From an uncultured Sphingomonas sp. (GTDB lineage: Bacteria > Pseudomonadota > Alphaproteobacteria > Sphingomonadales > Sphingomonadaceae), in the NCBI RefSeq assembly GCF_936927845.1, contig NZ_CAKZHV010000066.1, forward strand, positions 124,001 to 188,000: DNA of 64,000 nt, given 5' to 3'. Each line of letters starts with the position of its first letter. Position 1 is the stretch's first letter. Shown here piece after piece: positions 1 through 7,124 of this stretch. Made by a program: the position numbers and the translations under genes. The notes beneath the pieces were generated by a model that saw only the letters and a list, made by a program, of their open reading frames with translations, searched no databases and was not told where the DNA came from.

Positions 1-57
1 CCCTGCACAAACCGGCTGGACGCGCGCGCATTTGACTGCCACAGGGGCAGCCACCAC

Positions 58-144
58 GCGGGCGTGGCGGAATTGGTAGACGCGCTAGACTCAAAATCTG
101 GTTCTGGTGACAGAGTGTCGGTTCGAGCCCGACCGCCCGTACCA
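58..144 (+). tRNA. tRNA-Leu, anticodon CAA
   Basis: The acceptor arms pair as GCGGGCG (58-64) with CGCCCGT (134-140, one G-U pair), followed by discriminator A and an encoded CCA at 142-144. The anticodon loop at 90-96 is CTCAAAA, giving anticodon CAA at 92-94 inside a 5-bp stem. A long variable arm, as expected of a class II tRNA, precedes the T loop GTTCGAG. The 87-nt length fits tRNA-Leu. I see no tandem tRNA and no integrase nearby. Confidence 0.95.
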
Positions 145-158
145 CCATGGGGTGGCCT

Positions 159-252
159 TCATCGATCAACGGATGTGGCGACTGACGACCACGTCGGCAC
201 CGGACATGGGCGCCGCCGCGGCGTGCCGATTATCATCGATCAATGATTGATC
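159..252 (+). promoter_or_regulatory. Direct repeat and palindrome upstream of the DUF6894 gene
   Basis: The 11-mer TCATCGATCAA occurs at 159-169 and again at 233-243. The second copy runs into a perfect 15-bp palindrome, GATCAAT-G-ATTGATC (238-252), ending 42 bp before the GTG of the downstream gene. The arrangement suggests an operator or promoter region between tRNA-Leu and that gene. No -35/-10 pair is clear. That it is regulatory is inference. Confidence 0.35.
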
Positions 253-294
253 TGCGTCGAGGACGCGCGGCGCATAACGTGTCATCGCATCCGG

Positions 295-540
295 GTGCCA
301 CGATTCCACCTGCATCTGCATGATCGCGGCGGGGTTATCCACGACCCCGACGGTATCGACTTGCCGGACGTGGCCGCGGCACAGCGCGCGGCCGTCGCGG
401 CGCTGCGCGACGTGATCGCGGCCGACGCGCGCGAGGGTATGCTTGATCTGCGCGGCAGTATCGCGATCTGCGATGACCGGGATGCGGTGATGCTGACGGT
501 CCGCGCGCGTGACGCGGTTACCGTCGTGGCGGACGACTGA
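295..540 (+). CDS. DUF6894 family small protein
   Basis: An 81-residue protein starting MPRFHLHLHD, with DLPDVAAAQ in the middle and a C-terminal ending in LTVRARDAVTVV. This matches my recollection of DUF6894, small soluble proteins common in sphingomonads and rhizobia, whose function is unknown. The GTG at 295 is preferred because family members begin with a basic residue followed by FHxH; a TTG 48 bp upstream is also in frame but would add atypical sequence. No strong ribosome binding site is visible. It converges on the Crp/Fnr gene with 6 bp between stop codons. Confidence 0.72.
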   Translation: MPRFHLHLHDRGGVIHDPDGIDLPDVAAAQRAAVAALRDVIAADAREGMLDLRGSIAICDDRDAVMLTVRARDAVTVVADD

Positions 541-546
541 TCCGGC

Positions 547-1281
547 TCAATCGAGCAGCGACAGTGCGTTCTCGCTCGACCACGGCTCCAGATAGCTACG
601 ATCGAACGCCGCGGCGCGGGTGAGGGCGGCGGGGTCTTTGATCGTGAGATCATGCTGCACCAGGTCGATCATGCCTTCGCTGCGCAGCCGCTGGATGACG
701 CGGTTGGTGTGGACCGACGTGATGCCGAGCGCGTTGCCGATCTCCTCCTGCGTGAGCGGCAGGCGGCATTGCCCGTTGGCGGCAAGGCCGATGATCGCGG
801 CGCGCACGTACATCTCGCACAACAGATGGGCGACGCTCTGGTACGAGTCGTTCGAGAACAGCAGCCACTTGCGCAGCACCGCCTCCTCGATCAGCTTCGC
901 ACGCCAGATCGCCTGGTTGATCGCGCTCGACCGGTGCGCGACCTCGGCGAACGCCGCGCCATCGATCCGCGCCAGCGTGCATTCGGTCAGCGCGATGATC
1001 GCATGGTCCATCGCGGCGTGGCAGATGGCGTGAATGCCGCAGAAATCGCCGGGCAACAGGAAGCCGGTGATACGACGCGACCCGTCGGCGCGCACCTCGT
1101 AGCGCGCCGCCCAGCCCGACTGAATGACATAAACGAAGTCGGGCATCGTGCCCTGCGCCATGATGGCGCGCCGGCGCGGCGTGGTCGTCTCCACAACCGG
1201 CAACGCTTCCAGTGCGTGCCGATCATCGTCGGTGAGCGCGATCAGACTTGCGACCTTGGTGAGCAGCGCGCCGCTTTTCAT
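547..1281 (-). CDS. Crp/Fnr family transcriptional regulator
   Basis: A 244-residue one-component regulator. The N-terminal two thirds is a cyclic-nucleotide-binding-like beta-roll (GWAARYEVRADGS, FLLPGDFCGIHAI), and the C-terminal third carries a winged helix-turn-helix of the Crp type (LTQEEIGNALGIT followed by VIQRLRSEG). The N-terminus lacks the Cys cluster of true FNR, so oxygen sensing through an Fe-S cluster is unlikely. The ATG at 1281 is chosen because GGGGAA lies just upstream and the domain begins there; an in-frame ATG at 1362 would extend it by 27 residues. A 13-bp palindrome lies about 40 bp upstream and may be its own operator. Effector and targets cannot be told from the sequence. 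Confidence 0.85.
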   Translation of the reverse strand: MKSGALLTKVASLIALTDDDRHALEALPVVETTTPRRRAIMAQGTMPDFVYVIQSGWAARYEVRADGSRRITGFLLPGDFCGIHAICHAAMDHAIIALTECTLARIDGAAFAEVAHRSSAINQAIWRAKLIEEAVLRKWLLFSNDSYQSVAHLLCEMYVRAAIIGLAANGQCRLPLTQEEIGNALGITSVHTNRVIQRLRSEGMIDLVQHDLTIKDPAALTRAAAFDRSYLEPWSSENALSLLD

Positions 1282-1322
1282 CGTTCCCCACTTCGGCAAT
1301 CGTGATCCGACCACGGACGAAC

Positions 1323-1335
1323 CGTGTGACACACG
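1323..1335. promoter_or_regulatory. Palindrome in front of the Crp/Fnr gene
   Basis: A perfect inverted repeat, CGTGTG-A-CACACG, sits 42 bp upstream of the chosen Crp/Fnr start. It resembles the TGTGA/TCACA half-site style bound by Crp-type regulators, but with a 1-bp centre instead of the usual spacing. Autoregulation is inferred from position only. Confidence 0.35.
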
Positions 1336-1420
1336 TGATACCGAGTCGCCGAAGTCATGCATTGATTTCGGTTAGTTATCAAAGCGGCTGATCACCGCTG
1401 CTCGCTTGGCAGGCGTCGGA

Positions 1421-1870
1421 TCAGCCGATCCCCAGGTCGGATGGGCCGAAGGCGTCGGCCAGTAGTTGCGACAAGGAGTAGCTCGCGATCGCATCGCCGT
1501 GCGCACCGGCGCAGTGGACCGCAACCTCGCGGCGGCCCATCTGCGCGGCCTCGTTGATGACTTGGCGGCAGCGTCCGCATGGTCGCACCGGCTCGTCGCC
1601 GGTCGCATTCCCTTGCGCGTCCATGAGACCGCCGATCACGCCGATCGCCACCACATCGCGCAGGCGGCCCGCGGCGCTGACGCTCGCGATCGCGACCGTT
1701 TCCGCGCATAGCGACAGGCCGTAGCTCGCATTCTCGACATTCGCGCCGGTCACGACGCTGCCGTCGGTCAAGAGCACCGCGGCCCCCACGGCGAAACGCG
1801 AATAGGGGGCGTGCGCGTTGCGCGCCGCATCGCGCGCGGCGGCGATCAGCCGGGAAGCTTCGTCTGACAT
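1421..1870 (-). CDS. cdd: Cytidine deaminase
   Basis: Cytosolic zinc enzyme that deaminates cytidine and deoxycytidine to uridine and deoxyuridine in pyrimidine salvage. The 149-residue length is right for the tetrameric short form. Visible motifs are C55-A56-E57 (zinc ligand and catalytic glutamate) and PCGRCRQ with C98 and C101 as the other zinc ligands. NVENASYG at 45-51 is the substrate-contact region. It lies 3 bp downstream of the UPF0262 gene on the same strand, so the two are probably co-transcribed. Confidence 0.93.
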   Translation of the reverse strand: MSDEASRLIAAARDAARNAHAPYSRFAVGAAVLLTDGSVVTGANVENASYGLSLCAETVAIASVSAAGRLRDVVAIGVIGGLMDAQGNATGDEPVRPCGRCRQVINEAAQMGRREVAVHCAGAHGDAIASYSLSQLLADAFGPSDLGIG

Positions 1871-1873
1871 GGT

Positions 1874-2356
1874 TCAAGCCTTGATGTGGAGGACGCAGAT
1901 GAGCGTGAACAGGCGGCGCGCGGTATCGAAGTCGATCTCGATCTTGCCCTGGAGCCGCTCCTTCAACAGCTCGGCCGCCTCGTTGTGGATGCCGCGGCGC
2001 GCCATGTCGACCGTCTCGATCTGCGCCGGCGTCGACTGGCGGATCGCCTGGAAATAGCTGTCGCAGATCGCGAAATAGTCGCGGATCGGCCGGCGAAACC
2101 GCGCCAGGCCGAGGATCAGCGTCTCGAGCGAGCTGTCGTCCTCGCGCTTGATCTGGATGACCAGCCGACCTTCCTCGACCGATAACAGCACGCGGTAGGG
2201 GCCGGCGTAATTGTCCGGCGTCGGGCGCTGCGGCGCGAAATGGTTTTCCTCGATCAGGTCGAAGATCGCGATCCGGCGTTCCTGCTCAATATCGGCCGAG
2301 CGCCACAGGATCGTGCCCTCGTCGAGCTGGATGTCGATGATCCGCGGATCGGCCAT
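1874..2356 (-). CDS. UPF0262 family protein
   Basis: A 160-residue protein starting MADPRIIDIQLDEGT and containing ENHFAPQ, GPYRVLLSVEEGRLV and GLARFRRPIRDYF, which match the uncharacterised alphaproteobacterial family UPF0262. No signal peptide or membrane segment is seen; function is unknown. The ATG at 2356 is preferred over a more upstream in-frame start at 2422 because homologues begin at this point. It is divergent from dnaB, with a 116-bp shared intergenic region, and is followed after 3 bp by cdd. Confidence 0.88.
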   Translation of the reverse strand: MADPRIIDIQLDEGTILWRSADIEQERRIAIFDLIEENHFAPQRPTPDNYAGPYRVLLSVEEGRLVIQIKREDDSSLETLILGLARFRRPIRDYFAICDSYFQAIRQSTPAQIETVDMARRGIHNEAAELLKERLQGKIEIDFDTARRLFTLICVLHIKA

Positions 2357-2472
2357 GTTCGTGTCGATAGACACGAAGTCAGCCCGCGACAACGTTGGCG
2401 CCGCCCGGCTTATCACCGTCATTCACCGCAGACGCGGTTCCGATCGCGGCCACTGCCGGGTATGGAGGCGCC

Positions 2473-3963
2473 ATGGCGACATTGGCATTTCCGCAGCCGA
2501 CTCCGGTCGAGCCCGTTCAGCTTCCGCGCAACGTCGAGGCGGAGGCCGCGATGCTCGGCGCGATGATGATCGACAATCGCCTCGCCGACGATCTGGTCGA
2601 CCGGCTGGAGCCGGCGCATTTCTACGAACCCGTCCACGGCCGCGTCTTCGCCGCAATCAAGACGCTGCGCGCCGCCGATATGCTGGCGACGCCCGTCACG
2701 CTGCGCCCCATGTTCGAGGCGGACGAGGGTATGAAGGAATTGGGCGGCCCCGCCTATCTCGCCAGTCTGACCGGATCGGGTGCGGGGCTGATCGGCGCGC
2801 GGCAGTTCGCGCAGCAGATCTACGATCTCGCGATGCTGCGCTCGCTCGTGTCGGTCGGGCGCACGCTGGTCGACCGCGCGATGGACACGTCGGAGGAGGT
2901 CAATCCGCGTGCGCAGATCGAGCTCGCCGAAGAGGAATTGTTCAAGGTGGCGGCCGATGGCGCGACCGAGAACAGCATCAAGTCGTTCGCGCAGGCGAGC
3001 ACGATGGCGGTCAAGATGGCCGAGAAGGCGCTCAACTGGGGCGGCAATCTGTCGGGCGTCACGACCGGGCTCGACAGCGTCAATCAGAAGATCGGTGGTC
3101 TGCACCATTCCGACCTGATGATCCTCGCCGGGCGTCCCGGCATGGGGAAGACCTCGCTCGCCACCAACATCGCGTTCAACGCGGCGCAGCGCTGGATGCA
3201 CGACATGCGCGACGGCATCCCGCCGTCGAAATCGGTCGGCGCGAAGGTAGCGTTCTTCAGCCTCGAAATGTCGGCCGACCAGCTCGCGACTCGTATCCTC
3301 GCCGAACAGTCGCGCATCTCGTCCGAGGCACTGCGCATGGGCAAGATCAGCAAGCAGGAGTTCGAGCAGCTCGCCGCCGCCGCCGCCGAGCTGGAGAATC
3401 TGCCGCTGTTCATCGACGATACCGGTGGTCTGTCGATCGGCTCGCTCCACACCCGCGTCCGGCGGTTGCAGCGGCGGCACAACAACGAGATCGGGCTTGT
3501 CGTGATCGACTATCTCCAGCTCCTCTCAGGCTCGGGCAAGTCGTCGGACGGCAACCGCGTGCAGGAAATCTCCGAGATCAGCCGCGGATTGAAGACATTG
3601 GCGAAGGACATGAACGTGCCGGTGCTCGCGCTATCGCAGCTGAGCCGCGCGGTCGAGCAGCGCGAGGACAAGCGCCCGCAGCTCTCCGACCTGCGCGAAT
3701 CGGGCTCGATCGAGCAGGACGCCGACATGGTGTGGTTCGTGTTCCGTGAGGATTATTACGTCGCGGCAAAGGAGCCCAAGCGCCCCGTCGAGGGGGACAA
3801 TGCCAAGATGTTCGAGGACCACGCCGCCTGGGCCGCCGACATGGAGCGCGTCTATGGCCTGGCCGAGCTGATCGTCGCGAAGCAGCGCCACGGCGCGACC
3901 GGCAAGGTGATCTTGAAGTTCGATCCGACGATCACGCGATTCTCGGATTACGCCGGCTATTGA
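2473..3963 (+). CDS. dnaB: Replicative DNA helicase DnaB
   Basis: Hexameric replicative helicase that unwinds DNA at the fork and recruits primase. The 496-residue protein has the N-terminal helical domain (RNVEAEAAMLGAMMID near residue 20), a linker, and a RecA-type ATPase domain with Walker A GRPGMGKTS at about residue 220, Walker B LVVIDYLQLL, and the later motifs LALSQLSRAVEQR and SDLRESGSIEQDAD. The ATG at 2473 follows GGAGG at 2464-2468. Length is typical. No intein or insertion is present. It converges on the DUF4403 gene with 10 bp between. Confidence 0.97.
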   Translation: MATLAFPQPTPVEPVQLPRNVEAEAAMLGAMMIDNRLADDLVDRLEPAHFYEPVHGRVFAAIKTLRAADMLATPVTLRPMFEADEGMKELGGPAYLASLTGSGAGLIGARQFAQQIYDLAMLRSLVSVGRTLVDRAMDTSEEVNPRAQIELAEEELFKVAADGATENSIKSFAQASTMAVKMAEKALNWGGNLSGVTTGLDSVNQKIGGLHHSDLMILAGRPGMGKTSLATNIAFNAAQRWMHDMRDGIPPSKSVGAKVAFFSLEMSADQLATRILAEQSRISSEALRMGKISKQEFEQLAAAAAELENLPLFIDDTGGLSIGSLHTRVRRLQRRHNNEIGLVVIDYLQLLSGSGKSSDGNRVQEISEISRGLKTLAKDMNVPVLALSQLSRAVEQREDKRPQLSDLRESGSIEQDADMVWFVFREDYYVAAKEPKRPVEGDNAKMFEDHAAWAADMERVYGLAELIVAKQRHGATGKVILKFDPTITRFSDYAGY

Positions 3964-3973
3964 GTGAGCGGCG

Positions 3974-5449
3974 TCAGCGCGGACGGTAGGTGATGTTGGC
4001 CTGACCGGTGACCGCGACGGGCATGAACAGTCCGGCACCGGTCGCGGCGATACGCCCATTGCGCACGCCGGTGATCCGCGTGCGCAGCACGAAGTCGCCC
4101 TCGCGCCGCTCGCCGATCGCGCGTTCCACCTTGCCGAGCAATTTGCGGTAATCGGGCGCGAAATCGTGGGAAAGCCCGGCCGCGACACTGGCGCGCACCG
4201 CCGGGTCGGCGAACAAGGCGGCGAGCAGGTCGACCAGTGGCGAGTTGGTCTTGGTCGCGAAGGTGACGTTGCGCGCCTCGACTCGCTGCGATCCCGGCTG
4301 GTTGAGCGGCTCGGCCGACAGCCACGCATCGCCTTCCGCCGCGGCGATCGGGCTCGACCGTGCCTTGACCTTGGCATGGACGCCGACCGCGATCCGGTGG
4401 TCGGTGGTGGCGTAAACCGTGACGCGCCCGAACTCGGCGTCGACCGGGCCGATGCCCTTCAACTTGATGCCGCGCGCGGCGAGCTTGCGCAGCGTCCGCT
4501 GGATGACGGGTTCGAGCTGCGCATAGTCGGCGAGCACGGGAATGAAGAAACGCACGCCGGGCTCGCCCATGTGCGTCGACGGCGGCGGCAGCGCGGTCGG
4601 CGCGAGGTCGGCGGGACGATGCCCGACGAACGTCTGCGTCAGCGCGTCGGCGCGCAGGGTCAGTCGCAGCGAGCGCCCCTCGACGCGGTAGCCGCCGTAG
4701 CCGAGCCGGCGCGGTGCGACGCGCATCCATACCGGCGGGTTGCGACGGCTGAGCTGGAGCGTCGCGAACGATTGGCGCCACACGCGATCGAGCTGCTGGC
4801 GCAGGTGGAGCCGCGAGAGTTCCTGCGGCAGGTCGCGCTCCAGCTTGGCGAGCACCGGTCGCAGCTTCTCGTCGGCCTGATCGGTGAAGGCGATGCGCTG
4901 GCCGAGCAGGTCGACGCCGGGCGGCTGCGTCCAATCATAGGATAGCTGCATCCTGGCGGTCGGCTGCCAATCGCCATTGATCGCGACACGTCCGCTCGCA
5001 CGCACGATCGCACTGCTGGTTGCGGTCTCGCCCGCGACGCCGCCGACGTCCCTGACCGAGATGCGCGCGTGAATCGGCAAGGTGACGACGAGCCGATCAC
5101 CGCTGCCGCCGATCTGCACGGGGCCCCGCGTCACCGTGCCGACAATGCGGCAGCCGAGGTCGGGGGTCACCTTCACCTTGGCGATGCCGAGGTCGAGGTG
5201 CTTGGCCTTGACGCAGCGATCGAGGTGGCGGTCGATCGTCCAGAGATTGCGCGGTGTGCGCTGGTCGAGCCCGCGTTCGAGCTCATCCAAATCGGCGTCG
5301 ACCGGCACGATCACCGTTGACGGCTGCTCGGGCATGGTGATGCTGCCCGTGACCTTGGGCGGTGCCGGGTTGCCGACCTGCCGACTGCACCCTGCGAACA
5401 CGAGTGGTGCGACGAGCAGCAGGCAGGTGAGTGATCGTTGCACCTGCAC
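3974..5449 (-). CDS. DUF4403 family lipoprotein
   Basis: A 491-residue exported protein of unknown function. The N-terminus has a hydrophobic segment and lipobox LVFAGC, so it should be cleaved and lipidated at Cys20. The body resembles DUF4403: SxITMPEQ near residue 40, a WTIDRHLDRC stretch, two repeated beta-rich halves and a C-terminal VTGQANITYRPR. It may bind hydrophobic ligands or membranes, but that is speculation from the two-fold repeat. The start codon is GTG; another GTG two codons later is equally possible. The gene stands alone between the dnaB end and cysH. Confidence 0.8.
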   Translation of the reverse strand: MQVQRSLTCLLLVAPLVFAGCSRQVGNPAPPKVTGSITMPEQPSTVIVPVDADLDELERGLDQRTPRNLWTIDRHLDRCVKAKHLDLGIAKVKVTPDLGCRIVGTVTRGPVQIGGSGDRLVVTLPIHARISVRDVGGVAGETATSSAIVRASGRVAINGDWQPTARMQLSYDWTQPPGVDLLGQRIAFTDQADEKLRPVLAKLERDLPQELSRLHLRQQLDRVWRQSFATLQLSRRNPPVWMRVAPRRLGYGGYRVEGRSLRLTLRADALTQTFVGHRPADLAPTALPPPSTHMGEPGVRFFIPVLADYAQLEPVIQRTLRKLAARGIKLKGIGPVDAEFGRVTVYATTDHRIAVGVHAKVKARSSPIAAAEGDAWLSAEPLNQPGSQRVEARNVTFATKTNSPLVDLLAALFADPAVRASVAAGLSHDFAPDYRKLLGKVERAIGERREGDFVLRTRITGVRNGRIAATGAGLFMPVAVTGQANITYRPR

Positions 5450-5496
5450 TTAACCCAGATCGGTCCGGTTCGATCCAGTACCGAAACGAGCTTAGC

Positions 5497-6255
5497 TTAG
5501 AAGGCGGGTTCCTCGCCAGGCTTCTCGGGCACGTGGATGCCGCACTCGACCTTGTCCCAGCCGCGCCAGCGGCCCGCGCGCGGGTCTTCCCCCGGTTGCA
5601 CGCGCGAGGTGCACGGCGCGCAGCCGATCGAGGGGTAACCTTGCGCCTCCAGCGGATGGCGCGGCAGCTCGTGCTCGGTGAAGTAAGCCTCGAGATCGGC
5701 CTTGGTCCAGGCGGACAGCGGGTTGATCTTCAACCGCCCATCATCCTCCTCGAACCGCGGCATCGCGCGGCGGGTCGATGCCTGAAAGCCCTTGCGACCC
5801 GAAATCCAGGCGTCGAACGGGAGTAGCGCGCGGCGTAGCGGCTCGACCTTGCGGAGTTCGCAGCAGCCATCGGGGTCGTAAGACCAGCGCAGGCCCTTGT
5901 CGTCCTTGAGCCGTAACAGCCGCGGATCAGGGCGGAACACGCGCAGGTCGGTGAAGCCGAGCCGTTCGGCGAGCTCGTCACGGTAGGCGAGGGTTTCACC
6001 GAACATCTTCTGCGTGTTGGTGAACACGACCGGCACGTCGCGGTCGACCTCCGCAATCATGTGGAGCAGTACTGCCGACTCGGCGCCGAACGAGGACACC
6101 GCGGCGATGCGGCCGCGCAACTCGCCGCTCAATAACTCGCGCAGCATCTCCTGCGCGGGCACGCCCGCGAAGCGCGCGGCAAAAGCGGCGGCGTCCGCCG
6201 CGGTGTAGACGCGGCCAGTGTCGATCGTGTCGAGCTGGCGCGCGGGCTCACCCAT
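5497..6255 (-). CDS. cysH: Phosphoadenylyl/adenylyl-sulfate reductase
   Basis: Reduces activated sulfate (APS or PAPS) to sulfite with thioredoxin or glutathione in assimilatory sulfate reduction. The 252-residue protein has the PP-loop-like region AAVSSFGAESAVLLHM, VFTNTQKMF, and two cysteine pairs, DGCCELRK and GCAPCTSRV. These pairs are the [4Fe-4S] ligands of the APS-reductase type, so APS is the more likely substrate. The ATG at 6255 overlaps the end of the DUF934 gene by 8 bp, and this gene ends the sulfur operon. The expected C-terminal ECGIH Cys is present. Confidence 0.93.
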   Translation of the reverse strand: MGEPARQLDTIDTGRVYTAADAAAFAARFAGVPAQEMLRELLSGELRGRIAAVSSFGAESAVLLHMIAEVDRDVPVVFTNTQKMFGETLAYRDELAERLGFTDLRVFRPDPRLLRLKDDKGLRWSYDPDGCCELRKVEPLRRALLPFDAWISGRKGFQASTRRAMPRFEEDDGRLKINPLSAWTKADLEAYFTEHELPRHPLEAQGYPSIGCAPCTSRVQPGEDPRAGRWRGWDKVECGIHVPEKPGEEPAF

Positions 6256-6724
6256 GACGCCGCTTCCACACCGGCACCGACGCGTCGGCGGCTTTCTGGT
6301 AATGATAGTCGTAGCGTTCAAGCGAGCGGCGCAGCGTCTCGCCGTCGATCGGCTTCTCGGGCGCGAAGCTGTCGAATCCGCAGCGGCGCATCAGCGGCAC
6401 CTGATCGACCAGCACGTCGCCCGACGCGCGAAGTTCGCCTGTGTAGCCCGCTTCGCGCAGGATGCGCGCGACCGAATAGCCGCGCCCGTCGCGGAAGCTC
6501 GGGAACGACACCTCGATCAGCGCGATCCGGTCGAGCGACGGGAGCAGCGCGCGCGCGTCGTCGCCGGGTTCGATCCGGACCGCGGTGGCGTTGGACTGAT
6601 CGACCAGGAACGAGTCGAGCGTGACCGCGGGCTCTTCGCGCACCTCGTCGTCGCGAAAGCGCAACTGCACGCCGCCGCCGCTGTCGGTCATCGTCGTCTG
6701 ATCGGGATCGAAACCGTCAGCCAC
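6248..6724 (-). CDS. DUF934 family protein of the sulfite reductase operon
   Basis: A 158-residue soluble protein with VDQSNATAVRIEPGDD, IEVSFPSFRDGRGYS, LRASGDVLVDQVPLMRRCGFDSF and PVWKRRHG, all typical of DUF934. Members are almost always encoded between cysI and cysH in Proteobacteria, implying a supporting role in sulfite reduction, but no activity is established as far as I know. The start is GTG at 6724, overlapping the ridA stop by 8 bp, and its end overlaps cysH by 8 bp, so translation is probably coupled throughout. Confidence 0.9.
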   Translation of the reverse strand: MADGFDPDQTTMTDSGGGVQLRFRDDEVREEPAVTLDSFLVDQSNATAVRIEPGDDARALLPSLDRIALIEVSFPSFRDGRGYSVARILREAGYTGELRASGDVLVDQVPLMRRCGFDSFAPEKPIDGETLRRSLERYDYHYQKAADASVPVWKRRHG

Positions 6725-7124
6725 GTGCGTCTCCTCTCGGCAATTGCGCGATGACCTTGATCTCGAAATTGAAACCGTAAAGCCACGTCACGCCGACACC
6801 GGTCAGCGTCGGATGGGGCGCTTCCCCCCAGAATTCCGCCAAGACCTTCCACACGGTGTCGATGATGGTTTCGGGATCGACCAGAAAGACGGTAACGTCG
6901 ACGACGTCGTCGAAGGTGCAGCCCGCCGCGGCGAGCACCGCGTTCAAATTCTCGAACGCGCGCCGCACCTCGGCCTCGAGTTCCGGCTCGCACGAGCCGT
7001 CGTCGCGGCTTCCGACCTGCCCGGAGACGAACAGCATGCCGTTGGTGCGGACGGCGGGCGAGTAGCGGTTCTGCTCGTACAATGCCTGCCGGCCGGGCGG
7101 AAAGACCACGTCACGCTTGGCCAT
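6717..7124 (-). CDS. RidA family (YjgF/YER057c/UK114) protein
   Basis: A 135-residue Rid-family protein. Typical members hydrolyse reactive enamine/imine intermediates such as those from PLP enzymes. Visible features are YSPAVRTNGMLFVSGQVG, FENLNAVLAAAGCTFDDVV, VTVFLVD and a C-terminal EIKVIAQLP. The canonical C-terminal arginine that binds the carboxylate in RidA (usually in a R-V-A-E context) is not evident, so this may be a non-RidA subfamily. The start overlaps the end of cysI by 14 bp and is served by AAGGAGG upstream. Placement inside the sulfur operon is unusual and discussed below. Confidence 0.88.
   Translation of the reverse strand: MAKRDVVFPPGRQALYEQNRYSPAVRTNGMLFVSGQVGSRDDGSCEPELEAEVRRAFENLNAVLAAAGCTFDDVVDVTVFLVDPETIIDTVWKVLAEFWGEAPHPTLTGVGVTWLYGFNFEIKVIAQLPRGDARG

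Noticed and set aside
32..37. TTGACT as a -35 element for tRNA-Leu
   Set aside because: It would place the -10 box inside the tRNA, so it cannot be the promoter.
64..246. 60-codon open frame on the plus strand
   Set aside because: It lies over tRNA-Leu, which is fully formed; the frame is a shadow of the tRNA and its flank.
2211..3749. Long plus-strand frame overlapping dnaB
   Set aside because: It runs through dnaB in another frame and is Arg-rich with no family motifs; dnaB has all helicase motifs.
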